Part shown: positions 33,979 through 43,429 of the stretch, piece after piece
How positions within the stretch are numbered: position 1 is the first letter of the stretch
Layout: each line of letters opens with the position of its first letter
Assembly: GCF_030486595.1 (NCBI RefSeq)
Contig: NZ_JAUJZH010000028.1
Coordinates: 44,546-108,545, forward strand
Length of the DNA: 64,000 bases
Source: Variovorax ginsengisoli
GTDB taxonomy: Bacteria; Pseudomonadota; Gammaproteobacteria; Burkholderiales; Burkholderiaceae_C
Direction: 5' to 3'
Program-made: the position numbers and the translations under genes
The notes under the pieces: generated by a model
What the model was told of the DNA's origin: nothing
Database searches by the model: none
The model's input: only the letters and a program-made list of their open reading frames with translations

Positions 33979-34844
33979 CGACGCTGATTAGTGAGCAGCG
34001 AGTACAGCCCGGCGGCGCTGATCAGCACGATGCCGATAGTCGATCGGGCATCCGGTGCTTCTCCCCAGCCCAGGTATCCGAGCAGGAGTGCCCACAGGAT
34101 GACCGTGTAGCGAAAGGGCGTGACCACCGAAAGATCGACACCCCTGCAGGCTTCGATCAGTGCGTAGTTCCCCAGGGCCGCGCAGATGGCGGCCAATGCG
34201 AGGAGGGTGGTCTCGAATCGGTCCAGCGGCTGCCAGGTCTCACGTGAGCCGAGCGCCACGCCGGCCACGCATACGGCCGCAGTGGTGACCAAGGCGATGA
34301 GCACCGTGGGCACTTCCGGGGAGATCGCGCGGGTCACGATGTCCCTGGCTGCGAGCGAAGCCGCGCACGCCAGTGCAAAGGCAAGCCCCCAGTTGAAGTC
34401 GCCGAATGAAGCAGTGGGCCTGATCACCAGCAGCACACCAACGAAGCCGAGCAGCACCGGCGCTATGCGGTGGGCGCGTGCTTGCTCCCAACCCATGAGA
34501 ACGGCGGACATCACTATGAGCAGCGGTGCAACCATCATGATGGCTGTCACGGTGGCGAGCGGCGCGAGGGCTAACGCGGCAACCGAACTGGCGGCGGTCG
34601 TGACTTCGAGCCCCGAGCGGGCGCCCGCCATGGGCTGCCGCAACAGCCGCCAATTGCGCAACTGACCTGCGCCGTGCGCGATGCCGGCGACCATCATGGT
34701 GGCAAAAAACCCTCGCACGGCCAGGATCTGGCCTGGGCCGAATTGGCGTGTCGTGAGCTTCACGAGGGCGTCATTCAGCACGTAGAGCGCCATGGCGCCG
34801 ACCATGCAGGCAATGCCCCTCTGGTTGGGGGACAGGCTACGCAT
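33975..34844 (-). CDS. EamA/DMT-family transporter
   Basis: This 289-residue protein has ten predicted membrane helices in two EamA repeats (IACMVGAMALYVLNDALVK; ALAAICAALGNYALIEACRG). DMT proteins of this kind export amino acids and metabolites. The ATG at 34844 lies eight bases inside the end of the aminodeoxychorismate synthase gene, which implies coupling and export of a pathway product. Longer starts would overlap more and add a basic non-membrane tail. Confidence 0.82.
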   Translation of the reverse strand: MRSLSPNQRGIACMVGAMALYVLNDALVKLTTRQFGPGQILAVRGFFATMMVAGIAHGAGQLRNWRLLRQPMAGARSGLEVTTAASSVAALALAPLATVTAIMMVAPLLIVMSAVLMGWEQARAHRIAPVLLGFVGVLLVIRPTASFGDFNWGLAFALACAASLAARDIVTRAISPEVPTVLIALVTTAAVCVAGVALGSRETWQPLDRFETTLLALAAICAALGNYALIEACRGVDLSVVTPFRYTVILWALLLGYLGWGEAPDARSTIGIVLISAAGLYSLLTNQRR

Positions 34845-36924
34845 CGCCAGCGTCCACCGCTGCTTCCGAAGCGCTGCCGTCGAGAGCCGCAAGTTGAGCC
34901 CTTGCCTTCAGAACGATCTCGTCGACCTCTTCATCGGGGTCGGACATCGCCAGGATGGCGCCCCCCGAGCCGATAGAGATCAGCCCATCGGCGGCCACGA
35001 TGGTGCGAATCACGATGTTGAGCGTGGCGGCGCCACTGAAGGACAGGTAGCCGATGCTCCCCGAATAGACGCCCCGCGCCGAGGGCTCGAGCCTGTCCAG
35101 GATCTTCATCGTCCTGACCTTGGGGGCACCCGTCATCGAGCCACCAGGAAACGCCATGCGCACGCAGTCGATCGCGGACAGGTCGCCGCGCAGGTTTCCG
35201 CGGATGGTGCTGACGAGTTGATGCACCGTGGCGTAGGTTTCGACCTCGAACAAGGTCGGGACATAGACGCTGCCTACCTCGCAGACCCGGTTGAGGTCGT
35301 TGCGCAGCAGGTCCACGATCATCAGGTTCTCGGAGCGCGACTTTTCGTCGTTCTTGAGATAGCTGGCGATCTCGGTGTCTTCGGCGACAGTCGCGCCCCT
35401 GGGGGCAGTGCCCTTGATCGGCATCGAGTCGACCAGGCCCTCGGGGGTGACCTTCAGGAACAGCTCGGGCGACGCGCAGAGGACGGCCAGTTCGGGTGTC
35501 TTGAGATAGGCCGCGTAGGGGGCAGGGTTGCGGGCGCGGAGCGCGCGATACACGCCGAGGCTGTCGATGTGGCCCGCACCGACGAGTTGATTGGTGAGGC
35601 AGACCTCGTAAGTCTCGCCCTGCACGATCTCGCGCTGGCACTCGACGATTCGTTCGCGGTAGTCGGCAAGCGGGATCTGCCATTGCATGGCCTCCCGAGA
35701 TGGCTTGTCGGTGCTGGCGGAGTGCTGCGCATCGAGCATCGGGGAGGCAAGCTGGCCGGCGATGTATTGCATCCAGGCGCGGTTCTCTTCCGACAGGGCC
35801 GCTTCGTCGATGCAGACGATCCAGGTCTGCTGCTCAGCGTGATCGAAGGCGATGAAGCGGCCGGCCTTGATCCAGACGGCGTCCGGCGTGCTGGCTGCGT
35901 TTGCGTACTCGCCTTCGAGTTCGCCCTTCAGCTCGTAGCCGAAGTAGCCCACATAGCCACCGGTGAAGTCGAAAGGCAATGGCGGACCGGTTTGAGGCTT
36001 CTCCCGTAGCTGCTCAGCGAGGAAATCGAAAATGCTCTGGGTTCGTGTCTGGGTATCGGGGCCTTGGCGGATCTCGATGCGTCTTGACCGCGACCGGTAG
36101 GTCACGAGCTGTCCCAGTGGGCCAGACGAATCCCCCATGTACGAAAAGCGTGCGCGTTGCGCGTCGGCCAGGCTGCTGTCGAGCCAGAAGGCAGCCTCGC
36201 TGTCGGCGTACAAGTGGGAGAAGGCAGCGCTGGCCGAAGGGAAATGGTCCAGACATTGCGCGTGGACCAGCAGTCGAGAGCTTGCCTGCCGCCTTGGTGG
36301 CCAGCCGAGCGGGCCCTTGATCGCATCGCGATGGCGGCGGCCGTCCTGCCATTCTTCGGTGAGCTCTCGAAAGTTCCGCAAGAGCCTTGCACCATATTCC
36401 GTGCTGATCGACTCCGGGTGAAACTGCACGCCCCACCATGGCTTTGCGATATGCCTCAGCCCCATCAAGGTGCCGTCGGCGGTCCAGGCGAGCGCCTGCA
36501 GTTCGGCCGGGAGCTCAGTCACCGCCAGCGAGTGGTATCGAACTGCCTCGAAGGGATTCGGTATGCCTCTGAACAGGTCCAACTCGGTGTGGGAAACACT
36601 GTCGACCTGGCCATGCATCGGCCGCACGGCCAGGTCGACCTTGGCGCCGCAGAAATGAGCGATGGCCTGGTGGCCCAGGCAGACGCCCAGAATCGGGACC
36701 GTCGTGCGGAGCAGCACATCGCCGACGACGCCGAGATCAGCCCGGCGCTGCGGTCGGCCGGGTCCAGGTGAAATGACGATGTTGTCGAAATCCAGAGCCT
36801 CGATTTCCGGCCAAGTCAGCTCGTCGTTGCGAACGACCTGGGGAGGTCGGCCGTTGGATGCGGCCAAGTATTGGTAGAGGTTGTAGGTGAAGGAGTCGTA
36901 GTTGTCGATCAAGAGGCTGCGCAT
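34837..36924 (-). CDS. pabAB: Aminodeoxychorismate synthase, fused GATase and PabB domains
   Basis: This 695-residue fusion has the glutamine amidotransferase first: GVCLGHQ with Cys82, and the FHPES triad His169/Glu171. The chorismate-binding synthase follows. PIKGTAPRG carries Lys504, the residue that separates aminodeoxychorismate synthases from anthranilate synthases (PIAGT). DLLRNDLNRV and FPGGSMTGAPKVRTM complete the active site. The domain order also differs from PhzE. Product: 4-amino-4-deoxychorismate. In this setting it more likely feeds a natural product than folate. Confidence 0.9.
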   Translation of the reverse strand: MRSLLIDNYDSFTYNLYQYLAASNGRPPQVVRNDELTWPEIEALDFDNIVISPGPGRPQRRADLGVVGDVLLRTTVPILGVCLGHQAIAHFCGAKVDLAVRPMHGQVDSVSHTELDLFRGIPNPFEAVRYHSLAVTELPAELQALAWTADGTLMGLRHIAKPWWGVQFHPESISTEYGARLLRNFRELTEEWQDGRRHRDAIKGPLGWPPRRQASSRLLVHAQCLDHFPSASAAFSHLYADSEAAFWLDSSLADAQRARFSYMGDSSGPLGQLVTYRSRSRRIEIRQGPDTQTRTQSIFDFLAEQLREKPQTGPPLPFDFTGGYVGYFGYELKGELEGEYANAASTPDAVWIKAGRFIAFDHAEQQTWIVCIDEAALSEENRAWMQYIAGQLASPMLDAQHSASTDKPSREAMQWQIPLADYRERIVECQREIVQGETYEVCLTNQLVGAGHIDSLGVYRALRARNPAPYAAYLKTPELAVLCASPELFLKVTPEGLVDSMPIKGTAPRGATVAEDTEIASYLKNDEKSRSENLMIVDLLRNDLNRVCEVGSVYVPTLFEVETYATVHQLVSTIRGNLRGDLSAIDCVRMAFPGGSMTGAPKVRTMKILDRLEPSARGVYSGSIGYLSFSGAATLNIVIRTIVAADGLISIGSGGAILAMSDPDEEVDEIVLKARAQLAALDGSASEAAVDAGDA

Positions 36925-37000
36925 GGCGATTCCTGCTCGTAAGGTGAGTGGGTGCGGGCGGAGACCAGAAGCCGTCGGACAGGTGGTCTCCGAGGGTGAA

Positions 37001-38431
37001 TCAACCTTTGGTCATCGGCTCGGGGGCCGCCCCGCCGCGTCGCAAGATCATGCTGATCAGCAGGCACGCAGTCGCAAGGACCGCGACAAGCCCACCCAGC
37101 AAGAACGACATCGTGTAGCCGTTCATAAGTTCGGTCGCGGCCGGCGTCTTCCCAGTGCCAGCCAGATGGGCCGCGTAGAAGTTCGCCGTCGAGACCATGA
37201 CGGCCAGGCCGATGACTGCGCCGAACTGCTGGAAGGTATTAAGCAGCCCCGAGGTCAGTCCCTCTTCGCCGATCTTTGCGCTTTGCGCGCCAAGGATGCT
37301 CGTCGTGATGGCGATGACCGGCAGGCCGGCGCCAACCAGCAACGTTGGCCCGAGGATGTCGAGCCAGTACACGCTGTTCATGCCCGCGAGGGATAGCCAC
37401 ATCAAGCCGACGGTCACGAGCGCGAAACCAGCCGCCAGGGATTGACGGGCCCCATAGCGCAGCCATCGCCCGGCATTCGTTGCCGTCAAGATCACTATGC
37501 CGCAAAGCGGAAGGAAGGCGGAACCCGATGCGAGCGGGCTGAAGTTCAGGATGGATTGCAGATAGAGGTTGCCTACGAAGAACATGGGGAAGATCACCAA
37601 CTGCCCGATGCCGGCGTACAGCAACGCCTCCATCAGCCCGCCATTCCTCCAGGTCACTGGCGGAATCAAGCCGTGGGCGATAGCCTTCTGCCGGAGCAGG
37701 AATGCACCAAGCAAGGCCATCCCGACGATCAATGCGACCCAGATCGCTCGGGCATCGCTGGAGGTCTCGCCGAACTGCACGATGCCCCACGCCAGCAGTG
37801 TCTGGCCTCCGATCAGCAGCAGCGCGCCAAGTCCGTCGGCGCGCCCCTGACGCGCGCCCTTGTCGAACTTCGAGAACACGGAGAACGAATAGAGCAAGAG
37901 CAGAGCTGGAATCAGAACGCTGATCCAGAAGGTCGACCGCCAGCCGAACCACGCGGTCAGTGCGCCTCCCAGGAAAGTACCCAGCGCTCCGCCGAGGCCT
38001 CCCATCGCTGCCATCAAGCCGAGCGCCTTGTAGCGCTGCTCGCCCTCGAAGGTAGCCAGGATCAAGGCCAGGCTGGCAGCGGCGGACAAAGCGGATCCAA
38101 GCCCCTGAATCGCACGTCCTGCGATCAGGAGTTCGGGCGTCGATGCAATCGCGGAGACGGCGGAACCGATGGCGAGCACCAGCAGGCCGGCCTGGAAGAT
38201 CCGCGTTCGGCCAAGCATGTCCGCCACCCTTCCGGACACCAGCAGCGCGCCGCCGAAGACGGTCAGATAAGCGTTGGCGATCCAGGTTTGGCCGGTTTCG
38301 GTGAATCGAAGCTCTCCGGCGATGGTCGGAACGATGACGTTGATGATCGACGCATCCACGATCAACAGAAGTTGCGTGGTTGCCAGGAGAAGCATCAAGC
38401 CTTTGAAGTTCTGCGCAGTGTTCGTTGACAT
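37001..38431 (-). CDS. MFS multidrug exporter, DHA2 (EmrB/QacA) type
   Basis: This 476-residue protein has about fourteen helices. The DHA2 start is LLLIVDASIINVIVPTIAGEL, motif A is GRVADMLGRTRIF, and motif C is GGLGGALGTFLGG. It probably exports the end product and gives self-protection. It lies two bases after the HpaB-like gene and 76 bases before the synthase gene on the same strand. Confidence 0.88.
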   Translation of the reverse strand: MSTNTAQNFKGLMLLLATTQLLLIVDASIINVIVPTIAGELRFTETGQTWIANAYLTVFGGALLVSGRVADMLGRTRIFQAGLLVLAIGSAVSAIASTPELLIAGRAIQGLGSALSAAASLALILATFEGEQRYKALGLMAAMGGLGGALGTFLGGALTAWFGWRSTFWISVLIPALLLLYSFSVFSKFDKGARQGRADGLGALLLIGGQTLLAWGIVQFGETSSDARAIWVALIVGMALLGAFLLRQKAIAHGLIPPVTWRNGGLMEALLYAGIGQLVIFPMFFVGNLYLQSILNFSPLASGSAFLPLCGIVILTATNAGRWLRYGARQSLAAGFALVTVGLMWLSLAGMNSVYWLDILGPTLLVGAGLPVIAITTSILGAQSAKIGEEGLTSGLLNTFQQFGAVIGLAVMVSTANFYAAHLAGTGKTPAATELMNGYTMSFLLGGLVAVLATACLLISMILRRGGAAPEPMTKG

Positions 38432-38433
38432 GT

Positions 38434-39897
38434 CTAGTTTTTGCTCAAGGCGTTAGTTGCGATTCGTCCAAGTTCCTCGAGGCGGCCCTGTTCCGCCAGC
38501 TGCCACAGATAGACGTGAGGCGCTCCCTGGTAGAACTGTTCGTAGTGCGCGTGTCGGGAGCCGAACTCGGTGGAGGTGACATCCCAAACGAGCTTCAGCA
38601 GGCGCGCACGATCGACCGGCTCGACTTCGGGCGTGCCGAAATAGGATTTCAGTATTTCCCCGATCTCCGGCGCATTGAAGTCCGATAGATTGGCCGGGAG
38701 GTAGATGAGGCTGCCGCCGCAGAACATGCGGAGTTCGTGGATGAACTTTGGGTAGACCTCGGAGGCGAACAATCTCTGCGCGTAGGTCGCCCGGCGGTTC
38801 GGAGCGATGTGACCCGTTCCCTCTGGATCGCTTTCGTACTCCAGCTCGGCCCCCATGGCGATCGATCTGGCGAGTTGTGCGTATCCGACCAGTCGACCCA
38901 AGCTTCCGCGCACTTCAGGAATGGTCAACGAACCGCTGGACCGCAGGACGAGATACGCCAGGCCGGTCAGGAATTCGAGCTTCTTGTAGAAGCGAATCGA
39001 CGCCTGATGACCCATGGATGCATAAGCCGGGGTGTTCCACCAGATTCCGAACGTGCTTCGCGTATCGCGGTAGGTGAGGACGTGGTCCCACGGAACAAAG
39101 ACGTCCTTCATGACGAGGATGGCGTCGTTCTCGTCCAGCGCCGATGACAGCGGCGCATCTTCGGCACCGGCCGATGCTGAATACGACGCTCGTGATATGA
39201 GGCTGACCCCTGGGGCTGCGGGCGGTATGCAGAAGGTGAGTGCATACGCGACGTCACTCGGATGCAGTGGCTCTATGCTGCCGACGATGATCTCGTCCGA
39301 GTAGATCGCCGCTGTGCCAATCGCCTTGACGCCGGATACGAAGATTCCGGCGTCGGACTCTCGAACCGCGTGGATTCCGATGTCAGGCTCGACCTTGTCC
39401 TGCTCGGAAAGCGGCTTCGATCGGTCCCTCTTGATGTTCGTCAGCGTGAAGGCAACGAACAGGTTCATGGTCTTTGCCCTCAGATGGAGGGACTGCAGGT
39501 TCGATCGGCCGTCGAAGGTGTCGCCACGAAAGGCTTCTGGGGTGGTGACGAATCCGGACATCGCGGCCGCGATGTAGTCGGGCGTACGGCCCAGAAAGCC
39601 AAAGCTCGCTTCCGACCAGCTGGCATGGAGTTTGTGCTTCAGCGCCAGATCGCGGCTGTCCTTGCATGGGAGAAAGGCTCGGAATTCCGGTTCGTGCGCC
39701 TCGCCGCCATCTCCAGGCATGGCATAGAAGAGTTGCCGATGGGCTGCGGCGCTTGCCTGGTCATAGAGGGCGGCAAAGGCCCTGGCGCCCTGGAGAAAGG
39801 CAGGCGTGGTCGCTACGGAAATGATCTTTTCCGATCCCAGCCAGACAATCCGGCCATCGGAGATTTCATCGAGGTACTGCTCGCCGGTCCTGATCAT
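38434..39897 (-). CDS. HpaB-type FADH2-dependent aromatic monooxygenase
   Basis: This 487-residue protein matches 4-hydroxyphenylacetate 3-hydroxylases: RTGEQYLDEISDGRIVWL at the start, GRTPDYIAAAMSGF, ENDAILVMKDVFVPWDHVL, and STEFGSRHAHYEQFY near the end. These enzymes take reduced FAD from a separate reductase and hydroxylate phenols or arylamines; some make N-oxides. No reductase gene is in the cluster, so a housekeeping one must serve. The ATG at 39897 has a GGAG site and an ATGA overlap with the previous gene. Confidence 0.88.
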   Translation of the reverse strand: MIRTGEQYLDEISDGRIVWLGSEKIISVATTPAFLQGARAFAALYDQASAAAHRQLFYAMPGDGGEAHEPEFRAFLPCKDSRDLALKHKLHASWSEASFGFLGRTPDYIAAAMSGFVTTPEAFRGDTFDGRSNLQSLHLRAKTMNLFVAFTLTNIKRDRSKPLSEQDKVEPDIGIHAVRESDAGIFVSGVKAIGTAAIYSDEIIVGSIEPLHPSDVAYALTFCIPPAAPGVSLISRASYSASAGAEDAPLSSALDENDAILVMKDVFVPWDHVLTYRDTRSTFGIWWNTPAYASMGHQASIRFYKKLEFLTGLAYLVLRSSGSLTIPEVRGSLGRLVGYAQLARSIAMGAELEYESDPEGTGHIAPNRRATYAQRLFASEVYPKFIHELRMFCGGSLIYLPANLSDFNAPEIGEILKSYFGTPEVEPVDRARLLKLVWDVTSTEFGSRHAHYEQFYQGAPHVYLWQLAEQGRLEELGRIATNALSKN

Positions 39898-41153
39898 GTG
39901 CTGCTCCATCTGTATTGAGAATCACGGTTGACGATCGACTGAGTCACGCTCGTGAGTTGTGCGTACGACGACGCGATACCGAGGCGCTCTTCGTACGGAA
40001 AGGCGACTTCGAGCGGCGCCGTGCGCCGACTGCGCCGCCGCTGAGCCGCGATATCGACAACGACTTCCGGCCCCTGCTCGCGATTGGCTCGCTGGATCGC
40101 TTGAACTGCCGTCATTCGGTCTCTTTCAAATTCGGCGATCGCGGCCGATCTGCTGCGGAGGATTGCCAGGGCTTGGGCCAGGGCCACCGCATCCACGATC
40201 GACTGCGTGGCCCCGTTGGATCCAATGGGACGCATACCGTGTGCCGCGTCTCCGATCAGCACGGTGTCCTCGCCGTTTGACCATGCCGGGAGTGGGTCGA
40301 TGTCGACCATCGGGTAGGCATACACAGTCCCGCTGTCGCGGATGACCTGCTCTGGACGAAGTCCGTCCAGCGACCAGTTCGCGAAATGGCCGGCGAGCTC
40401 ATGGGCTGATACCCGGACGTTCCAGTTCCCGAGCGCATGATGCGAGGGCGAGGGGTCTGGCATGGCCGCGGCCCAGTTGATGAGCGTCCGGCTCGTCGAC
40501 GTATCGACGGCCATCGGATAGACGACGAACTTGCAAAGGCCGTCGCCGGCGATATACATGGACTTGTTGTCGAGAAATCCGTCGCCCCAGAACGATCCTC
40601 GATAGACCGTCGACGGCGCGATGCGTAGCGGGGCGAGGTCGGGAAACAAGACTTGTCGCACTGCGGATCTGATTCCATCGGCTCCGACGATGAGATCGGC
40701 CGCGAACTCCCGGTTGTTCGTGTCGACGGCCAGAACATCCTGCGGCAGCCGCCTGATGGCGGCAACGGAGGTCCCGCCCACGAGCGCCGACTCGCCGCAG
40801 CGCTCGATGACGGTGCGCAGCAGCGTGGCGTGAAGTCGGGACCGAGAAATGGACAACTGGGGCCACGCGAAGCCGGCACTTCTACCTTTCGGCTCGCTCC
40901 AGATGAGGTGGCCGTCCCACGTCGTGTAGTTGAGCCGGGCCAGTTGCACGCTGAGGGGCTCCAGCGCCGCGAGCAGTCCGAGATCCGCCAACTCTCGGGT
41001 TGCCAGAGGCAGCAGGTTGATGCCTGACCCCGTTTGTTCCAGTGAGGACGAGCGTTCGAGAATCGTGAGTGACCTGAAACCTCGAGCGTTGAGTGCCAAG
41101 GCGAGAGTGAGCCCGGCGATCCCGCCTCCGACGATGAGGATGCGGTCGTTCAT
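39894..41153 (-). CDS. FAD-dependent monooxygenase, PhzS/salicylate hydroxylase-like
   Basis: This 419-residue class A flavoprotein has GGGIAGLTLALAL for FAD, LIVGADGIRSAVRQ (DG motif), and VLIGDAAHGMRPIGSNGATQ (GD motif). GSGINLLPLATRELADLGL resembles PhzS-type enzymes that hydroxylate or decarboxylate aromatic acids. ATGA overlaps tie it to both neighbours. Its likely substrate is the aromatic or cyclohexadienyl intermediate of this cluster. Confidence 0.88.
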   Translation of the reverse strand: MNDRILIVGGGIAGLTLALALNARGFRSLTILERSSSLEQTGSGINLLPLATRELADLGLLAALEPLSVQLARLNYTTWDGHLIWSEPKGRSAGFAWPQLSISRSRLHATLLRTVIERCGESALVGGTSVAAIRRLPQDVLAVDTNNREFAADLIVGADGIRSAVRQVLFPDLAPLRIAPSTVYRGSFWGDGFLDNKSMYIAGDGLCKFVVYPMAVDTSTSRTLINWAAAMPDPSPSHHALGNWNVRVSAHELAGHFANWSLDGLRPEQVIRDSGTVYAYPMVDIDPLPAWSNGEDTVLIGDAAHGMRPIGSNGATQSIVDAVALAQALAILRSRSAAIAEFERDRMTAVQAIQRANREQGPEVVVDIAAQRRRSRRTAPLEVAFPYEERLGIASSYAQLTSVTQSIVNRDSQYRWSST

Positions 41154-42271
41154 CGCGGGGCTTCTGCTTCGCCAGTCGCTGGCGAGTGGGCGCTTGACGG
41201 TTTGTTGAGGACGAAGCGCTCGATCTGCAGCGTGAGGTCGAGGATCTCCTGGAGGAGCGCGATGGGAGCCCCGCCGCTTCCTTCGTCGTACAGCCGGACT
41301 TCAGGGGCATAGGCCTTGCGAGCGAGACCAAGGTGACGGCCCCTGAACGTCTTGAGCATCCTCAATAGGCGAGCGACGCTGGCGGCGCTGCGCAGCACGT
41401 TGTGGTCCTGTGCCGCTTCGGGGTTCTCCAGGCAGCGTCGAAGTCTTGAGACCAGCGATTCCCTCGTTCCGAGTTGCTCGTAGTACGAGCGCCAGGATGG
41501 GAGACAGTAGGGAACCGATGCGTCCAGGAACCCCCGGTAGCCTTCGCTGGACCGGTCCGAGGCCCAGATGCAGAGGTCTATCAACCACAGGGGGGCCTGT
41601 GCGGCAGCCGGTCCGAGATACGCGCGACCACGGATGTTGATGTCTTCGAAGTAGGGGCGCAAGGTCCGAGCGAAGAAGACAGGAGACACATCCTTCACCA
41701 CGCCGTCGATTGAATCCACCATGACGGTGGCCAAGTCGTGAAGACTGTCGACGAGTGGAGCGCAGCGCGCGTCTTGCGGGCCGATGTCTCGGAGCCATTC
41801 GCTGATGCAAAGCGATGCGCTCAGGCTTGGAAATACCTTGACGACGGCGGCCTGGAGCAAGCGCTCCTGCGCGTCGTCGGTGTAGGCGCGACGACGAGGG
41901 CCGTCCGGGTTCCACGAGGTGTAGTGAAGGACCGTGTCTCGTGGGACCATTGCGCAGAACTCGCCGAGCTGCGCCAGTAGCGGCTCGATTTGAGGCACCG
42001 CCGAAATCGGTTCGAGACCGTGTCTTTTCAACGAACCAAGCACGATGCCTACGTCCCGCATCGCGGCCAATGCCGCCGCCTCGGAACCGAGCTCCAGGTT
42101 GGCGAGCGAACTCGACAGCTGGACAAGCAACTGCGTTAGAAAGCGCTTGTCTCCATGTGCGTTGGCTTGCTGGATACTGACAACCGAGCCGTCGAGCAAG
42201 AGGGGATCCAATGCTTGGATCGCGGTTGTCTCGTAGAAAGAACTTTGATTGAACTCCAGGATTTGCGTCAC
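41150..42271 (-). CDS. PrnB-like heme enzyme of the indoleamine/tryptophan dioxygenase superfamily
   Basis: This 373-residue protein follows PrnB closely: AAMRDVGIVLGSLKRHGLEP, then LHYTSWNPDGPRRR, YLGPAAAQAPLW, and LKTFRGRHLGLARKAY with GSGGAP after it. His313 in RGRHLGL falls at the same number as the axial heme ligand of PrnB, and GSGGAP matches the substrate loop of the superfamily. PrnB rearranges chlorotryptophan toward pyrrolnitrin. No halogenase lies here, so the substrate is probably another amino acid. It starts with GTG behind a GGAG site. Confidence 0.85.
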   Translation of the reverse strand: MTQILEFNQSSFYETTAIQALDPLLLDGSVVSIQQANAHGDKRFLTQLLVQLSSSLANLELGSEAAALAAMRDVGIVLGSLKRHGLEPISAVPQIEPLLAQLGEFCAMVPRDTVLHYTSWNPDGPRRRAYTDDAQERLLQAAVVKVFPSLSASLCISEWLRDIGPQDARCAPLVDSLHDLATVMVDSIDGVVKDVSPVFFARTLRPYFEDINIRGRAYLGPAAAQAPLWLIDLCIWASDRSSEGYRGFLDASVPYCLPSWRSYYEQLGTRESLVSRLRRCLENPEAAQDHNVLRSAASVARLLRMLKTFRGRHLGLARKAYAPEVRLYDEGSGGAPIALLQEILDLTLQIERFVLNKPSSAHSPATGEAEAPR

Positions 42272-42327
42272 GGTGAACTCCAGTAGGAACTGGAGCCAAG
42301 GCTAGAGACCCGCCCCAAAACGCTCAA

Positions 42328-43275
42328 CTAACCAGCGTCTTGAACTTGATAGCGATCGTCCAGATGACGGCCGAGTGACGATCGGGTCGAACGAAGCGCA
42401 AGATACAACCCCACCGTGCTTTCATATCCGACCCGGTGTGCAATCTCTTCTCTGCTGAGCCTTGTCGTTCTCATGAGCGCTTGGGCATTCGACACCCGAA
42501 CCTTCGAGAGATACCGAGCGGGCGCGCATCCCGTCGCCTGGCGGAATGCGAGGCTGAAGGCCGACCTCGACATGCCGGCAGAGGACGCGATGCCTGCGAC
42601 TGTCGAGCGTTCCTTGAATTCGGTGTGCATGTAAAGCAGTGCGTTTGCGATGCGAGGATCTCGCAGGGCGCGACTCATGGACGTGGTCGCCGATTCGACT
42701 TCGAGCGCGACCCGAAGGCCGAGCACGTAGATCAGCTCCAGGCCGCGCAGGAGAGCGAAGCTGCTCCCCACATGAAAGCGCTCGACTTCCTGCAGCAGCC
42801 CGTCGATCGTGCCTTGAAGCACCGGCTCGCGCTCTATCTGGTGCTTGCGGATGACGATGAGTTCCGGAAGCAGCTTGTACAGCGGGGTCGACGCATGGCC
42901 GCCGCAATGCAGGCCGGCACACAGGAACAACGCAGGTCCATCGGCCCCTGGGATTTCCACTCTGACGAATCCTCCTTTGCGCCGGCTGGGGAGAATCTGT
43001 TCGAGCGCCACGGAAAGCGCCGGTGTGGAGCTGCCGATCCGATGGGCGCCGCCGTGCGGGAAGATGGCCAGGTCGCCCTGGTTCAGGGGGGTGGTGGCGT
43101 TCGGGTGTCCGATGTCGATCGCCATCGATCCCTCTTCGACATAGTGGAAGAGCGCGCAGGCTTCGCGCGGTCCTGCAAAGGACCAGTCGCCCCCGGTTCG
43201 CCATGCGCTCACGAAAGCGCCCTCCAGGGGAAGCGGGTCGACGATCATCGAGAAAAGATCCTCGGTCGCTTGCAT
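42328..43275 (-). CDS. AraC-family transcriptional activator with N-terminal cupin
   Basis: This 315-residue protein has an N-terminal cupin-like sensor (GSMAIDIGHPN, LAIFPHGGAHRIG) and two C-terminal helix-turn-helices (TVAGIASSAGMSRSAFSLAF, LSREEIAHRVGYESTVGLYLALR). A GGAGG site 4-5 bases before ATG 43275 fixes the start. It leads the minus-strand biosynthetic genes and is their likely regulator. Confidence 0.88.
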   Translation of the reverse strand: MQATEDLFSMIVDPLPLEGAFVSAWRTGGDWSFAGPREACALFHYVEEGSMAIDIGHPNATTPLNQGDLAIFPHGGAHRIGSSTPALSVALEQILPSRRKGGFVRVEIPGADGPALFLCAGLHCGGHASTPLYKLLPELIVIRKHQIEREPVLQGTIDGLLQEVERFHVGSSFALLRGLELIYVLGLRVALEVESATTSMSRALRDPRIANALLYMHTEFKERSTVAGIASSAGMSRSAFSLAFRQATGCAPARYLSKVRVSNAQALMRTTRLSREEIAHRVGYESTVGLYLALRSTRSSLGRHLDDRYQVQDAG

Positions 43276-43429
43276 GGGCCCTCCGGCTAGGGGCGGCGTC
43301 GCGCCTGTATGCGGCGTGAGCAATATCCGGCGAGTACGGCGCATGGCCGTGCTCCGTCGCGGCGCAGCTGTCTGGCGTGCGGCTCCCGCGCCTCATCGCC
43401 CAGTGCTCGCATTCGCCAGGCTCCCGTCT

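Noticed and set aside
34837..36924. Reading the fused synthase as PhzE or anthranilate synthase
   Set aside because: The amidotransferase is N-terminal and the PIKGT lysine is present; PhzE and anthranilate synthases differ in both.
32015..43275. Calling the cluster a pyrrolnitrin or phenazine cluster
   Set aside because: PrnA, PrnC, PrnD and the core phz genes are absent; only single members resemble those pathways.
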